64,000 nt of DNA from an uncultured Candidatus Poseidoniales archaeon (GCA_905182185.1 CAJJAP010000005.1:1-64000), one strand, 5' to 3'; shown: positions 6,998 to 17,249, counted from the first letter of the stretch. Made by a program: numbers and translations. The notes: generated by a model not told the origin, from the letters alone.

Positions 6998-9568
6998 TCA
7001 CTCCTCTTGCTCCATATGGGATTCTTCAAGGCTCAGTGGGCTCTTTTTTAGTTTTGAAACGATTGCGATTTGAGCCATACCGATTAACATCAAACTCCAG
7101 CCGGACCAAACAAGATGAGAGTTCGGCAAATCATAGATAGTCACTCTGACCATTTTGATAGAGTCTAATCCATCTGTTGTCGCCTGTTGCATCAAGCCAT
7201 TTGCTTGTGAACCATCAAAGATGAATACTATATCTCCGTGCCATCGTGATAATGTATCAACTTCAGAACGTGCTGTTCCAGATGAGTCGAATCTAAGCAT
7301 CCCGGGCTCTACAATAGCGATTTGAGTGAAATCTATTGTTCCATCTGCATTTTCAGTAAACTCGTAAACAGCGATTCTAATACCAACATAGCCATCTCCG
7401 ACTTCAAGCCCATCATCTTTAAGAATAATTTCTAAGAATTCGAAACCGTAATCGCCATTGATAGTAATTTCATCTTGAACCAATGAAACGCGATGGCTTG
7501 CATCTCCCCTATTGACCAGTGTAGTAGTGAAAATATGGCCGACCATTAGCAATATCAAGCCGAGGTGGACTACATGAGCTCCAACTGGGATTCTCTTCAA
7601 AATAGATGTTTTTGATTTGCGTTGAATCTGGGTGATTACCTCATTGACCATAGGCGCTATCGTGACCAAAAGCATTGGTAATGAAATCCACGCGATTGAA
7701 CCTCTGGTTATGTATTCAGAAACTGTGGTCTCTGCATCGCTTCCCAGCCATTCGGGAGCAAAAATTGCAAGGGCTATTGAAACGATTAGAACCGCCAATG
7801 CCACTGAAAGAGTAGTCTTTGGTTGCTCTTTTCTCATCGTATAGGTAAACATTGCAAGGGCGATAGCAAGCATGAACGGTGCACCGTATAATTCGTGAGC
7901 GGTCAGATTGATCGAGTCAATGCTAGCCAACAAGATTGCTAGTGTTAAGATCAAATATAATCCCGAAACAACAACAGTGGCCCAAAGTGCTAATCTCTGT
8001 TGGTCTCTGCGAGAAGTTATGTTAAAGCGTTTAGTAGATTTTGTTTTATCCTCTTCAGCCAATAGCCAAGGTGATACAAATACAATCAATACTGCTGCTG
8101 CAACTGGAAGTTCCACCAATCCGGCCCAGGCAGAAGATAGAGCCAACATTATTCCTGCACTTGCCCAACCCCATTGTTTGGTTGGATTTACTGAATAATA
8201 TAATGGGGTAAAGAAAATCAAACAGACTAATGAAAAGAATACATCTCCGTTGATAAAACTCAATATAATTGGAGTAACCATCAAAATTGGTACGATTTTA
8301 GCAGCTGGAAATTGCCATTCTAATGGCAAGCGGTTTTCTTCTTCCCTATCATTTGAAATATCAAACGCCAACTGCAAATATACAACTATTGGGAAAATGA
8401 ATACTGGAATAAATGAATATATCTCCAGTTCAAATAAGAATGCGAATGTGGCTAATAACAATGGTACAGCGAAGATATAAATGCCATTTTGATTAATTTT
8501 GCTAGTTCTAATTGTACGCCTCTGCATGGTTAGCCAGACTCCTATGAAGAGCAAAATAATCATCAGATAAGATATTACTTCCACCCCTGCTGAACCATCT
8601 CTTAGAACCATGAAACGACCGAATACCTCGGAAGGGGGAGTTCCTCCTTCATTGACTACGAAAGTATGTACTGATGATGCCCATACTCCTCCTGACCTAG
8701 TGACCAGTGTTGCGAAAATTGCTAGTCCACCTGCAACCAATCCAGATCCCATCCAGATATTATCGGAGACCTTGCCCGGGCGAGTTCTCAAATGAACGAT
8801 AACCACTAATGCTAGCCAAGGCAAAAAGGAACCTGTTTCAACTGGGTCCCATGCCCAATATCCGCCCCAATCGAGAATCAAATAGGCCCATAGCCCACCT
8901 AGGCCAACACCAAGTGTTGTGAAAAACAATGCAGGGCGAGCGACTGTTAGGATACGAGAATCGAGTTCTTGTCTATCACTGGAGTAAAAACTGGAGATAG
9001 AAATTGCTGCAATATGCAGGCATAAAGAATATGATAAGAAAATAAGTGGTGGATGTATAACCATCAAATCGGTTTGCAATAGTTCATTTAAGCCCTGTCC
9101 TAGCCAGTTATACTCATTGACTCTAAATGGGTCTAAGGTCAGTGAAATTATCAACAGTAACAAACTGAAACCATGAACTAATCTGAGCCTTAATTGATGA
9201 GCACTAGGGCCTTGTTCGACTTCTACATTTTCACCCGACAATGGTTTACGCCAAATCCAAGATAGTAATGACATCCAAAGAACCCACAGTAAAATCGGCC
9301 CTTCTCTAGCGGCCCAAGTGGCGGCAAAGCGATACTTGAGGGGGAGAGCGGCTCCTCCGTATGCTGCTACGTGTACAATCGATGTATCATTGACCAAGAA
9401 GCGGCTTGACAGTGCAATAAACGGTACCGCCAAAGCAAAATGACAAAGAAAAGACAATAATTTACTCCTCTCATGCAACTTTGGCTGCAAAATGAGGAGG
9501 GCGGCAGCAAAAACTGCCAGCCACAATGTCAGTGTCCACACAGACGAGGCTAACCACCACACCTTCAT
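6998..9568 (-). CDS. ccmF: Cytochrome c maturation heme lyase CcmF
   Basis: The 856-residue polytopic membrane protein carries the tryptophan-rich heme-handling motif WGGYWAWDPVETGS near residue 235, conserved flanking segments (HPPLIFLSYS, GRFMVLRDG) and a C-terminal large outer domain before the last helix. CcmF joins heme to apocytochrome c in System I. It is longer than most bacterial forms (about 650 residues). No ccmA-E, ccmG or ccmH gene lies beside it. The gene is upstream of the FKBP-SAP gene and both may share a transcript; a folding factor would fit a cytochrome maturation context, although the FKBP lacks a signal peptide. Confidence 0.93.
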   Translation of the reverse strand: MKVWWLASSVWTLTLWLAVFAAALLILQPKLHERSKLLSFLCHFALAVPFIALSSRFLVNDTSIVHVAAYGGAALPLKYRFAATWAAREGPILLWVLWMSLLSWIWRKPLSGENVEVEQGPSAHQLRLRLVHGFSLLLLIISLTLDPFRVNEYNWLGQGLNELLQTDLMVIHPPLIFLSYSLCLHIAAISISSFYSSDRQELDSRILTVARPALFFTTLGVGLGGLWAYLILDWGGYWAWDPVETGSFLPWLALVVIVHLRTRPGKVSDNIWMGSGLVAGGLAIFATLVTRSGGVWASSVHTFVVNEGGTPPSEVFGRFMVLRDGSAGVEVISYLMIILLFIGVWLTMQRRTIRTSKINQNGIYIFAVPLLLATFAFLFELEIYSFIPVFIFPIVVYLQLAFDISNDREEENRLPLEWQFPAAKIVPILMVTPIILSFINGDVFFSLVCLIFFTPLYYSVNPTKQWGWASAGIMLALSSAWAGLVELPVAAAVLIVFVSPWLLAEEDKTKSTKRFNITSRRDQQRLALWATVVVSGLYLILTLAILLASIDSINLTAHELYGAPFMLAIALAMFTYTMRKEQPKTTLSVALAVLIVSIALAIFAPEWLGSDAETTVSEYITRGSIAWISLPMLLVTIAPMVNEVITQIQRKSKTSILKRIPVGAHVVHLGLILLMVGHIFTTTLVNRGDASHRVSLVQDEITINGDYGFEFLEIILKDDGLEVGDGYVGIRIAVYEFTENADGTIDFTQIAIVEPGMLRFDSSGTARSEVDTLSRWHGDIVFIFDGSQANGLMQQATTDGLDSIKMVRVTIYDLPNSHLVWSGWSLMLIGMAQIAIVSKLKKSPLSLEESHMEQEE

Positions 9569-9607
9569 GTCGTTTTCTTATCTTAACCCACATAGGGTAC
9601 TGGAGGA

Positions 9608-10846
9608 TTACCAGCCAAAGTGCTTAGCCCTTGAATATCCAAAGGAGAGAAGAACTGGAATTACCCGCTTGGTCAGCAGTATTGGCTTTTTGAACAATAT
9701 TTTTATCCCGATTCCTAATTTCTGTAGCGGAGACATATTGCCTAACTCTTCCGGCAGACAGTGAGCCATAACCGACATTTCTTCATCACTCAAGTCATAC
9801 AATGCAGTCTTACCTTTGAGGATTTTATTGTATGGTGGGAAACGCTTTAACCAAGCCTTTTGATATACCATCAAGCGTTTTTGAGAAAGATCGTTTTCTG
9901 CAATCGCTTGTGTAATTACTTGTGCAGCCTCTCGTCCCGACCAAAGTGCAAGATGCGAGCCTCCCTCAAATAGAGGAGAAGTGAAACCTGCAGCATCACC
10001 AACTAAGATGACCCCGGTTTCAACTGTGATTTCTCTTGGCCCAGAGATTGGGATTGTGCCGCCGAATGGCTTAATTTTAATTCCATCCTTGCGCCAAGGA
10101 GGATTTACTTTGGGTTTACCGGCCAAGTATGTGTCTTGAATAAAGTCCTCTAGATACTTTATTGCACCTTTCTTATCGGTCGTTACCAAACCAACATTTG
10201 CCCTTCCACCCTCTTTGGGGATCATCCAAACATAACCATGTGGAGAATATTTAGGCCAGAGATAAAAGTCAAGGTATCCATCATTTGGAACATCAAGCAT
10301 TTCGTATTGGAATCCTGCTATGACTTCAACTTCAGTCTTCATATCAAGTATTTTTGAAGCCGCACCTGCCACTCCAGAGGCATCGATTACAGCGCGGCAT
10401 TCAATTGGAAATTCATTTCCTCTCCCGTCAATTTTCCAATTGGTAAATTGATTTTCGCTATTGAAAACTCTCTCCATCGAAGTTACCCTGTGAGAGAGTA
10501 GTAATTCCGCACCGATATCGCATGCTTCCTGAACCAACCATCTTTCAAAAAGATGCTTGTCCAAAACATATCCTGTTTCAGAAAGAAGCTTCTTTGTTCC
10601 GTCTGGGAAAATAATCCGTATTCCTTTTACATCAAGGGCTTTGACATGATCTGGCAATTCTAAATCCAAATTATCGACTGCCATTTGGCTAAGGCACTCA
10701 CCACAATGAACTGGCGTCCCTACTTCCGGGTCAGCTTCTACAATTATTGTTGAAAGTCCTGCTCTCCTCAGATGAAGAGCAGCGGAACCACCACCTGGAC
10801 CAGCACCTATTACGAGAACATCGCAGTAACTCACTTCGCCCCCCAT
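9608..10846 (-). CDS. Geranylgeranyl reductase family flavoprotein
   Basis: The 412-residue product starts with an FAD-binding dinucleotide fold (VIGAGPGGGSAALHL, residues 12-26, then EADPEVG), a Cys pair motif HCGECLS near residue 48, and the later GDAAGFTSPLFEGG segment that binds the flavin. This is the pattern of geranylgeranyl and digeranylgeranylglycerophospholipid reductases, which saturate the isoprenoid chains of archaeal lipids or quinones. The neighbouring UbiD-UbiA pair, read divergently from 10940, makes prenylated quinones, so side-chain saturation of a quinone is an alternative to lipid hydrogenation. Confidence 0.88.
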   Translation of the reverse strand: MGGEVSYCDVLVIGAGPGGGSAALHLRRAGLSTIIVEADPEVGTPVHCGECLSQMAVDNLDLELPDHVKALDVKGIRIIFPDGTKKLLSETGYVLDKHLFERWLVQEACDIGAELLLSHRVTSMERVFNSENQFTNWKIDGRGNEFPIECRAVIDASGVAGAASKILDMKTEVEVIAGFQYEMLDVPNDGYLDFYLWPKYSPHGYVWMIPKEGGRANVGLVTTDKKGAIKYLEDFIQDTYLAGKPKVNPPWRKDGIKIKPFGGTIPISGPREITVETGVILVGDAAGFTSPLFEGGSHLALWSGREAAQVITQAIAENDLSQKRLMVYQKAWLKRFPPYNKILKGKTALYDLSDEEMSVMAHCLPEELGNMSPLQKLGIGIKILFKKPILLTKRVIPVLLSFGYSRAKHFGW

Positions 10847-10939
10847 AGCCTTCGGTTGTAAAGGGCAGCCCTTGAAACCAACGGTCTTTATTCATTGCAG
10901 AAAGTTGTAAAAATTAGCAAATATCTGTGAAAACTAACA

Positions 10940-13009
10940 ATGCGAGAAGTGAAAGGTGACACTCCCCGTAGGGGAGTTATGGCGTGGGTAACGATGGGGC
11001 GATGGCTTGACCATCTCAAATCTCAAGGAGAGTTGCTCTACATAGACCGCCCAGTGGATGTTGAGTATGAAGCGGGCGCTATTGCAGAACTATTAGTAAA
11101 AAATAATGGCCCCGCAGTACTCTTTTCTCAACCAAGATTAGCCGATGGTTCAATTTCTAAAATACCACTGGTGATGAATTTATTCGGAGGCGAGGAAAGA
11201 ACAATGCAAGCACTTGGAGTTAGCCGAGAAGATGAAATTGGCCAGCGGATGGTTGCTATGATGAAACCAGACATTGGATTATTTTTCAAAAAGCCATGGA
11301 AAGCATTGCCGCTACTCAAAGACGCAATGGCAATGCCGCCAAAGAAAAAGCGAATAGGTGCTTGTCAACGCGTCAAGTTACCACTAGATTTAACAAAATT
11401 ACCGATTCCTAAAACATGGCCCTTAGATGGAGGAAACTTCGTCACCCTACCCCTAGTGATCACAAAAAATCCAAAAACTGGAGAACACAATATGGGTATG
11501 TATCGGGCTCAAGTATTCGGCCCAAAGGAAATAGGTCTACATTGGCAAATACACAAACATGGAGCTGACCATGCCGCTATGCTTGGAAAAGATGCAAAAA
11601 TGCCAGTGGCGATTTGTATTGGAGGGCCGCCAGAACTAATCTTTTCAGCAATTTCCCCCCTACCTGACAATTTATCCGAGTATCAATTTGCCGGAATTCT
11701 CGGACGAAAATCCCTACCAATAACCAAAGCATTAACTCAGGATTTGATGGTTCCTGCTAATGCTGATATAGTCATAGAAGGATATTGCATTCCTAGTGAA
11801 ACTCGTACCGAAGGGCCTTTTGGTGACCATTTCGGATTCTATTCCCTAACTGGACAATACCCTGTTCTACACGTTACTGCGATCACTGCAAGAAAGGATG
11901 CAGTATTGCCTGCAACAATCGTAGGCCTTCCTCCAATGGAAGATGGATATTTGGGTGAAGCGATTGGCCGTCAATTTTCTCCTGTGCTGAAGTTCCAGCA
12001 TCGAGATGTTAGCAGTGTTCATCTACCGATGGAGACCGGCTTCCACAACCTTGCCATCGTTGCCAGTAAGCAGAGATATCCAAGACAAGCGAGAAAAACT
12101 GCTCTCGGTTTATTAGGTGCTGGACAAATGATGTTCCTAAAATCGATAATTACAATCGATGAGAACCAAGACCCAAGTGATTTGGAAGCGTTGTTGGATT
12201 GCCTAAATGACAAAGTAGACCCTGCTACCGACATTATAGTCCTACCAGGCCAAGTTGCTGATGCATTAGAAGCTGCGAGTAATTACGAAAATGTCCATGA
12301 TAAATTAATCATTGATGCTACTACTTTGGCCAAGAACGATCCGCGTGCCGATAACGAGCCTTTGGAAGGCTCATTCCCTCAGCACACTCCTAACTGGAGG
12401 CGCCATGCTGGCACTGAATTAGCATCACAATATCCTGCACAAAAACCTGATGACATCCCTTCGTTTATCAGAGAAGTATTGCGACTTGATTTAGTAAGCG
12501 ATGCGAGAATGTTACGAGATTCGATGTTGGTTGTTAGCACATCTATTGCAGGAAGACCTGATGTCAAAACAGGTTGTGACCCTTCACAATTGAATGATGA
12601 AGAAAACGCCCTTCTAGATTCCCAAGAATTAGCCAGAAGAGAACAAATTATTCAATTGCGAAATTCAATTTGGCAATTGGACAACGAAAATGCACTTCGT
12701 TGGTTATTTATTACCGATGATGACCTAGATTTGCATGTTGCAGGAGCAAAGAAGAGATTGCTTTGGCAACTTACTTGTAGATTTGATGTTGAAAGAGGAT
12801 TGTCCTTCGACGAAGATAAGGCTAGATTATGCTGGAATGCAACTACGCCAATTCCAAGCAAAGCGCATGGAACTCGTCGCTGGCCTGCGATTACACTACA
12901 CGATGAAGAGACATTACAGAAGGTTGCATCACATCCCGAATTAGCCGGCTATAGTTGGCCTCAGCACCTTACTTTCCATGATTCAGCAACTTCAAAGAGG
13001 GGTGAGTAA
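10940..13009 (+). CDS. UbiD-family decarboxylase (long form)
   Basis: UbiD enzymes use prenylated FMN to remove a carboxyl group from aromatic or unsaturated acids. The product shows LKSQGELLYID at the start, NMGMYRAQVF, and SETRTEGPFGDHFGFYS with the catalytic glutamate region. At 689 residues it is about 190 longer than typical UbiD; the C-terminal third still shows UbiD-like FITDDDLDLHV. The start may instead be ATG 10979, which has a GGGGAG site five bases ahead; ATG 10940 would be leaderless. The stop codon is directly followed by the ATG of the UbiA-type gene, so the two are co-translated and act in the same quinone-type pathway. The prenyl-FMN supplier UbiX is not in the window. Confidence 0.87.
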   Translation: MREVKGDTPRRGVMAWVTMGRWLDHLKSQGELLYIDRPVDVEYEAGAIAELLVKNNGPAVLFSQPRLADGSISKIPLVMNLFGGEERTMQALGVSREDEIGQRMVAMMKPDIGLFFKKPWKALPLLKDAMAMPPKKKRIGACQRVKLPLDLTKLPIPKTWPLDGGNFVTLPLVITKNPKTGEHNMGMYRAQVFGPKEIGLHWQIHKHGADHAAMLGKDAKMPVAICIGGPPELIFSAISPLPDNLSEYQFAGILGRKSLPITKALTQDLMVPANADIVIEGYCIPSETRTEGPFGDHFGFYSLTGQYPVLHVTAITARKDAVLPATIVGLPPMEDGYLGEAIGRQFSPVLKFQHRDVSSVHLPMETGFHNLAIVASKQRYPRQARKTALGLLGAGQMMFLKSIITIDENQDPSDLEALLDCLNDKVDPATDIIVLPGQVADALEAASNYENVHDKLIIDATTLAKNDPRADNEPLEGSFPQHTPNWRRHAGTELASQYPAQKPDDIPSFIREVLRLDLVSDARMLRDSMLVVSTSIAGRPDVKTGCDPSQLNDEENALLDSQELARREQIIQLRNSIWQLDNENALRWLFITDDDLDLHVAGAKKRLLWQLTCRFDVERGLSFDEDKARLCWNATTPIPSKAHGTRRWPAITLHDEETLQKVASHPELAGYSWPQHLTFHDSATSKRGE

Positions 13010-13918
13010 ATGGATTTCAAACAAGTAGCAAGTTTTGTAAAAATTGAACACACTCTGTTCTCCTTACCGTTTGTTCTGATCGGCTATTTCATTGCCCTTG
13101 TGCAATTCAATATCCCTCCGAGTATAGATCTGCTCTGGATTCTTCTTGCAGCTGTCGGAGCAAGAGGACTTGCAATGGCATTGAACCGTATTATCGATAA
13201 AGACATTGATGCTGAAAACCCACGCACTGCTGGAAGACATCTTGCTTCAGGTTCAATGACGATGAATACCGCTTGGACGCTATGCGCAGTATTCCTTGTA
13301 ATGCTACTGTTCGGTGCTTGGCAACTCAATGAAGTGGCGTTGATGATGTCTTGGCTACCTGTACTCGTCTTCATCATCTACCCATACATGAAAAGATACA
13401 CTTGGCTTTGCCACATATGGTTGGGTCTTTGCCTGGGATTGGCACCTGCAGGCGCCTGGGTTGCTGTTGCTGCTGACGTACATGGTTGGGCAGCTATCAC
13501 TGGAATGCACGATGGATTTAGCGAATTAATGTGGTATCCGACAATATTCTTTATCTCACTAGGAGTGATGTTTTGGATTGCTGCCTTTGACATTAATTAT
13601 GCTAGAATGGATGTTGAAAGTGATAAAGAAAATGGTATTCATTCATTCCCTGCGCAGTTCGGTGAAATCGCTACAACAAGGACCTCTATTCAAATGACTC
13701 TGCTTTGGTTTGCTTGTTTTGCAATCTCCAACCCTATGGACGAAGCATGGTTCTTAATGGCTGCAGGAACGATGGCTATCCTCAACATTATTGTAATATT
13801 GAGGCATCAAAAGTTAGCCGACTTCCAAACAACACTATTCAGAATATCAATGCTCACAGGATGGGTTCTTCTCGCAGCAGTTCTAGCGATGGACCCAACC
13901 CCTGGGACATTCGATTGA
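13010..13918 (+). CDS. UbiA-family polyprenyltransferase
   Basis: The 302-residue membrane protein has both aspartate-rich motifs of the family: NRIIDKDID near residue 61 and DINYARMDVESDKENG near residue 197, followed by IHSFPAQFG. UbiA enzymes join a polyprenyl diphosphate to an aromatic ring within the membrane, as in ubiquinone and menaquinone synthesis. The start codon abuts the UbiD stop codon. The 4-hydroxybenzoate or menaquinone branch cannot be told from sequence by eye. Confidence 0.9.
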   Translation: MDFKQVASFVKIEHTLFSLPFVLIGYFIALVQFNIPPSIDLLWILLAAVGARGLAMALNRIIDKDIDAENPRTAGRHLASGSMTMNTAWTLCAVFLVMLLFGAWQLNEVALMMSWLPVLVFIIYPYMKRYTWLCHIWLGLCLGLAPAGAWVAVAADVHGWAAITGMHDGFSELMWYPTIFFISLGVMFWIAAFDINYARMDVESDKENGIHSFPAQFGEIATTRTSIQMTLLWFACFAISNPMDEAWFLMAAGTMAILNIIVILRHQKLADFQTTLFRISMLTGWVLLAAVLAMDPTPGTFD

Positions 13919-13948
13919 GTGATACTATCTGCCACTGGATGTAGGCGA

Positions 13949-14443
13949 TTAGAATAATTCTTCTTCAGTCCTAAACAGTACTGCTGCCGCTATAACTGCA
14001 GTGATTGATGGTAATGAGATAAACGGCATGTACGACTCATCATCCATCATTTCATCGATAACAGGATCTTCTGTGGTGTTGTTTTCTGCGGGTGGCAAAG
14101 GATTGACAATTATTTGTCCGACCATACCGACGCTACGATGAGGCTCACAAAAATAATCAAAAGTACCATTCAAGCCAGCAGTGAATAAGAAACTGTAATC
14201 TTCATCGGAGGCTGTATCACCTGAATCAAATGTTTCATTCACTTCTACAGCATTATGTGGTAGTAATTGCCCATCCCAAAAGAAGCGGATGGTTTCTCCT
14301 TCTGTAATAGTTACTGTAGAAGGGCTAAAACGAAGATTCGTACTATCAACAGTAACAATTGTGGCATTGGTGGTATTGTCAGCGCTGACAACCGGAATAG
14401 CGCAAAAAACAATCAAAACTACTACTACAAGCGCGAGTCTCAT
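13949..14443 (-). CDS. Secreted membrane-anchored cupredoxin (halocyanin/plastocyanin-like)
   Basis: With the start at ATG 14443 the product has 164 residues (an ATG at 14461 would add six). A signal peptide ends near residue 20, then a Thr/Asn-rich stretch, then a blue-copper domain. The four type 1 copper ligands are visible as His63 in LPHNAVE and Cys99, His102 and Met107 in FCEPHRSVGM. A hydrophobic helix near the C-terminus (residues about 141-155) anchors it to the membrane. Such proteins carry electrons between respiratory complexes on the outer face of archaeal membranes. It converges with the UbiA gene. Confidence 0.9.
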   Translation of the reverse strand: MRLALVVVVLIVFCAIPVVSADNTTNATIVTVDSTNLRFSPSTVTITEGETIRFFWDGQLLPHNAVEVNETFDSGDTASDEDYSFLFTAGLNGTFDYFCEPHRSVGMVGQIIVNPLPPAENNTTEDPVIDEMMDDESYMPFISLPSITAVIAAAVLFRTEEELF

Positions 14444-14638
14444 AGTGTTAAGAACAACCACATCATACTTATGCTATTGTTTCCAAATTAGAACGATTTC
14501 CCATTCAAAGCAAGAGTCATGAGTAAAATGACCCGTTCTCGAGTACACTCCCCTAAGGCCACATACTTGTCAGCACGTGAATCGTGAGTTGATTCAATGA
14601 CCAACATATTCAATTCATACTGATTCATCGCCCACCTT

Positions 14639-15517
14639 ATGCGAGTTCTTTTACTCGGTGCATCCGGTTTTATCGGCCGAAGCCTTGTATCAAAGGTACC
14701 CGCGAATATCGAATTAACTGGCACATATAATACAAACAAGCCAGACTTTGGAAAAATTAACATTGAACAATTAGATTATCTTGATGCAAATATTGATTGG
14801 CTGCAAATCGTAGAGAAGTATCAATGCATAATCGTAGCAGCACGTGCTAATGCTGGAACAGAAACGGTTCGCGAGAAGATTTCCAAAAGGGCACAATCTG
14901 CATTCGAACAACTAACTAAAGCAGTGATAGAGAGCAAATCAAAGCCTTTTATCGTAGCGCTTAACGGTAGTTTGAGTTATGGCCATCGCGCTGAAGAACC
15001 GGTAAAAACTGGAGACAAAATCAACCCAACTGGTTTTGCGAGATCTTATGCGATTGCTGAAAAACCATTCAGAGACTTTTTAGCACTAACAAATAAAATC
15101 GCCATAATTAGAGCACCATGGGTCATCGGTCCGGGTTCCTGGTTCTATCAGATGTATCTAGAACCAGACAAAATACCAATTATCGGACAAGGAAAGCAGT
15201 GGGTTTCGGTGGTTTCCGTAGAAGGTTTAGCCGAATTTGTCTGGCAAGTAGTTGAGTCACAGAGAAATGGCATTCTTCATCCAAAATTGATCTATAGATG
15301 TAGGCAAAAAGAGTTTGCGAGTCTCGTTAAAGAAGTCACTAAAAAACAAACTCACAAACTTGGTAGATTCAAATTGATGTGGATGGAGAAGCAAATGCGT
15401 GAATCTGTTCTTGCCTCGATTAAACTGGATGATGGCATGGGCAATCAATCGGAAAACCAAACTTCAAAAATGAATTTGAAATCCGCCATAGAGGAAATTT
15501 ATTCCGGTTTTTCATAA
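14639..15517 (+). CDS. NAD-dependent sugar epimerase/dehydratase-like protein (extended SDR)
   Basis: The 292-residue product opens with the Rossmann motif LLGASGFIGRSL, has ALNGSLSYG and the YAIAEKPF segment in place of the usual YxxxK, and ends with a substrate region resembling dTDP-4-dehydrorhamnose reductases. It is the first gene of a probable surface-glycan cluster (14.6-19.1 kb). Its 3' end overlaps the convergent methyltransferase gene by 19 bases. Confidence 0.8.
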   Translation: MRVLLLGASGFIGRSLVSKVPANIELTGTYNTNKPDFGKINIEQLDYLDANIDWLQIVEKYQCIIVAARANAGTETVREKISKRAQSAFEQLTKAVIESKSKPFIVALNGSLSYGHRAEEPVKTGDKINPTGFARSYAIAEKPFRDFLALTNKIAIIRAPWVIGPGSWFYQMYLEPDKIPIIGQGKQWVSVVSVEGLAEFVWQVVESQRNGILHPKLIYRCRQKEFASLVKEVTKKQTHKLGRFKLMWMEKQMRESVLASIKLDDGMGNQSENQTSKMNLKSAIEEIYSGFS

Positions 15518-16299
15518 ACATATAGGCTATATTCGCCAAGATTCCAAAATGGAGTCCACTGCAGTACTGAGTCTAATGCGTACAAAAACTTGCTTCTCAG
15601 ACTTTGGTATGGAGCCCAGTGATGACGATACCATGCTGGATGAGTTATGCAGTAACCAAGGCGGAGTTTTTTCTTTAAATCTGTTCTAAAGAATCTATGA
15701 ATCTGCCTTGACGAATAACACCTTGAGGCTAAAAAACGAGTTGGTGAGTATCCTCCCCACACATCCCTCAACCGAGCTATTGCTTTTTTTGGTCTTAGCA
15801 TCATTAAATTCCATATTATGTCGAATGCATACCATTTGTTAACAAAAGTAGCCACAATTCTCCCACCTGGTTTGAGAACTTTCGACATTTCTGCGACTGC
15901 TTTTTCAAGTTCTGCACAAGTATTCAAGGCTCCGAAGAAGACATAGATTGTGTCAATAGAATTTGCCTCGAGATACTTTGTAGAGTCCTCAGGACCCCCG
16001 AGCAGTGGATTCATCTTCGACAGTTTTTCTGCTTTCTTTGAGACTATTTTGTGAAATTCTGGCGTTATATCAAGTCCACTGACAGTTTCCACTCCTTCAA
16101 CACCTGCAAACCAAACCATGTCAAGGCCAGGTCCGTAGCCAATTTCCAGTAAATGTTCGACCTCTCCTCGGAGGACTAATTGTCTAAACTTATTTCTAAG
16201 TGTCATCAATACATGATTGTCATTGGCACGAGATTCGAAACTTTCAGCCTCTTCGTCGTAGTAATCAGCAACAGATTTGTGATATTTCTCAGCGTTCAC
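15499..16299 (-). CDS. SAM-dependent methyltransferase (class I)
   Basis: The 266-residue product has the SAM-binding motif LLEIGYGPGLDMVWFAG near residues 48-64, an acidic LDITPE loop after it, and VLKPGGRIVATF as post-motif. It belongs to the Methyltransf_11/25 group; substrates in such clusters are often sugars or lipid-linked glycans. Its start codon overlaps the stop of the nucleotidyltransferase gene upstream (16296-16299), so the two are translationally coupled. Confidence 0.85.
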   Translation of the reverse strand: MNAEKYHKSVADYYDEEAESFESRANDNHVLMTLRNKFRQLVLRGEVEHLLEIGYGPGLDMVWFAGVEGVETVSGLDITPEFHKIVSKKAEKLSKMNPLLGGPEDSTKYLEANSIDTIYVFFGALNTCAELEKAVAEMSKVLKPGGRIVATFVNKWYAFDIIWNLMMLRPKKAIARLRDVWGGYSPTRFLASRCYSSRQIHRFFRTDLKKKLRLGYCITHPAWYRHHWAPYQSLRSKFLYALDSVLQWTPFWNLGEYSLYVYEKPE

Positions 16300-17159
16300 G
16301 ATATCGCCTCAATAACGTCGCTATATTCTGCTTCAATTCGAGTTTTGTGTGCATTTTCGTGACCCCTACATATCGACTTTGTGTAAATCGATTCCCCGGA
16401 TTTCGTTGAGGTGTTCAATTCTTTAATTCTTCTAGAAGCCTCCCAAGATTCAATTATTGAACCAAGAATTGGGGTTTTCATTACCTTCCACCACCACGGA
16501 TAATCTCGAATAGGGGTGAGGGCAAGTGGTTGCTTTTGAATTGCATTTGGCAGCATATCTTGCGCCCATTTGTTATTAGCATAGAGTTCAGTTATTCCAT
16601 CAACGTCCTTAATTGGAATCATTTGCATCATTTCTCTAGCACTATAGACACTTTCTTCAAACTCTAATGACTCTTCTGACATGACCATGTTCGGACAAAG
16701 TAAACTACCATTGGGATGTTTGTGCGAGAGGTATATCGCTAAGGCTCTCGTCCTCCAAACCCAGCCAGGTTTTGTGATTATTAGGACATCAACATCTCCG
16801 TCTTCAGCATTCACACCAGCTGCAACAGACCCGGTAATTGCAAGACCCGTGATTTGTTGACAAGAGTTGAGAATTGAAAGTACTTCTTTTGTGTCCTCAA
16901 GATTTTTAATTGCTAGTTTTTTAGATTGATTATGCTTTGAATTCCGAGGGTATTGTTTTGAAAGGACTACGCCATCCTCAATACTCAAGTGAGATGAATA
17001 TTCAATGGCCTCAATCAGATCTTTTCGGGATGACTTTACTCGCAAATTTCGCAAAATATCTTCAATGTTCATATGATGATTGAAAATACTAGAATAGGCT
17101 AAGACTTCGTCTACGCCTCTCTCTATTTCGTCACTCAATATAGGGCCCATTGTGAACAT
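16296..17159 (-). CDS. Nucleotidyltransferase-fold protein
   Basis: The 287-residue product contains the polymerase-beta-type signature: Gly110-Ser111 in ITGSVAAGVN and two acidic residues Asp122 and Asp124 in EDGDVDVLII. The N-terminal 75 residues look like a winged-helix segment. Proteins of this make are called minimal nucleotidyltransferases; targets may be small molecules or proteins. The coupling to a methyltransferase gene and the divergent glycosyltransferase point to glycan work. The divergent intergenic space to 17250 is 90 bases. Confidence 0.75.
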   Translation of the reverse strand: MFTMGPILSDEIERGVDEVLAYSSIFNHHMNIEDILRNLRVKSSRKDLIEAIEYSSHLSIEDGVVLSKQYPRNSKHNQSKKLAIKNLEDTKEVLSILNSCQQITGLAITGSVAAGVNAEDGDVDVLIITKPGWVWRTRALAIYLSHKHPNGSLLCPNMVMSEESLEFEESVYSAREMMQMIPIKDVDGITELYANNKWAQDMLPNAIQKQPLALTPIRDYPWWWKVMKTPILGSIIESWEASRRIKELNTSTKSGESIYTKSICRGHENAHKTRIEAEYSDVIEAIS

Positions 17160-17249
17160 TTATGCCATCGCCTATTAGTTTAAGAATTGATGGCATAGAG
17201 TTTTGATTAGAGAAGCCGTAAAAAGGCGAGGGAACTTCGAATAGAATAG

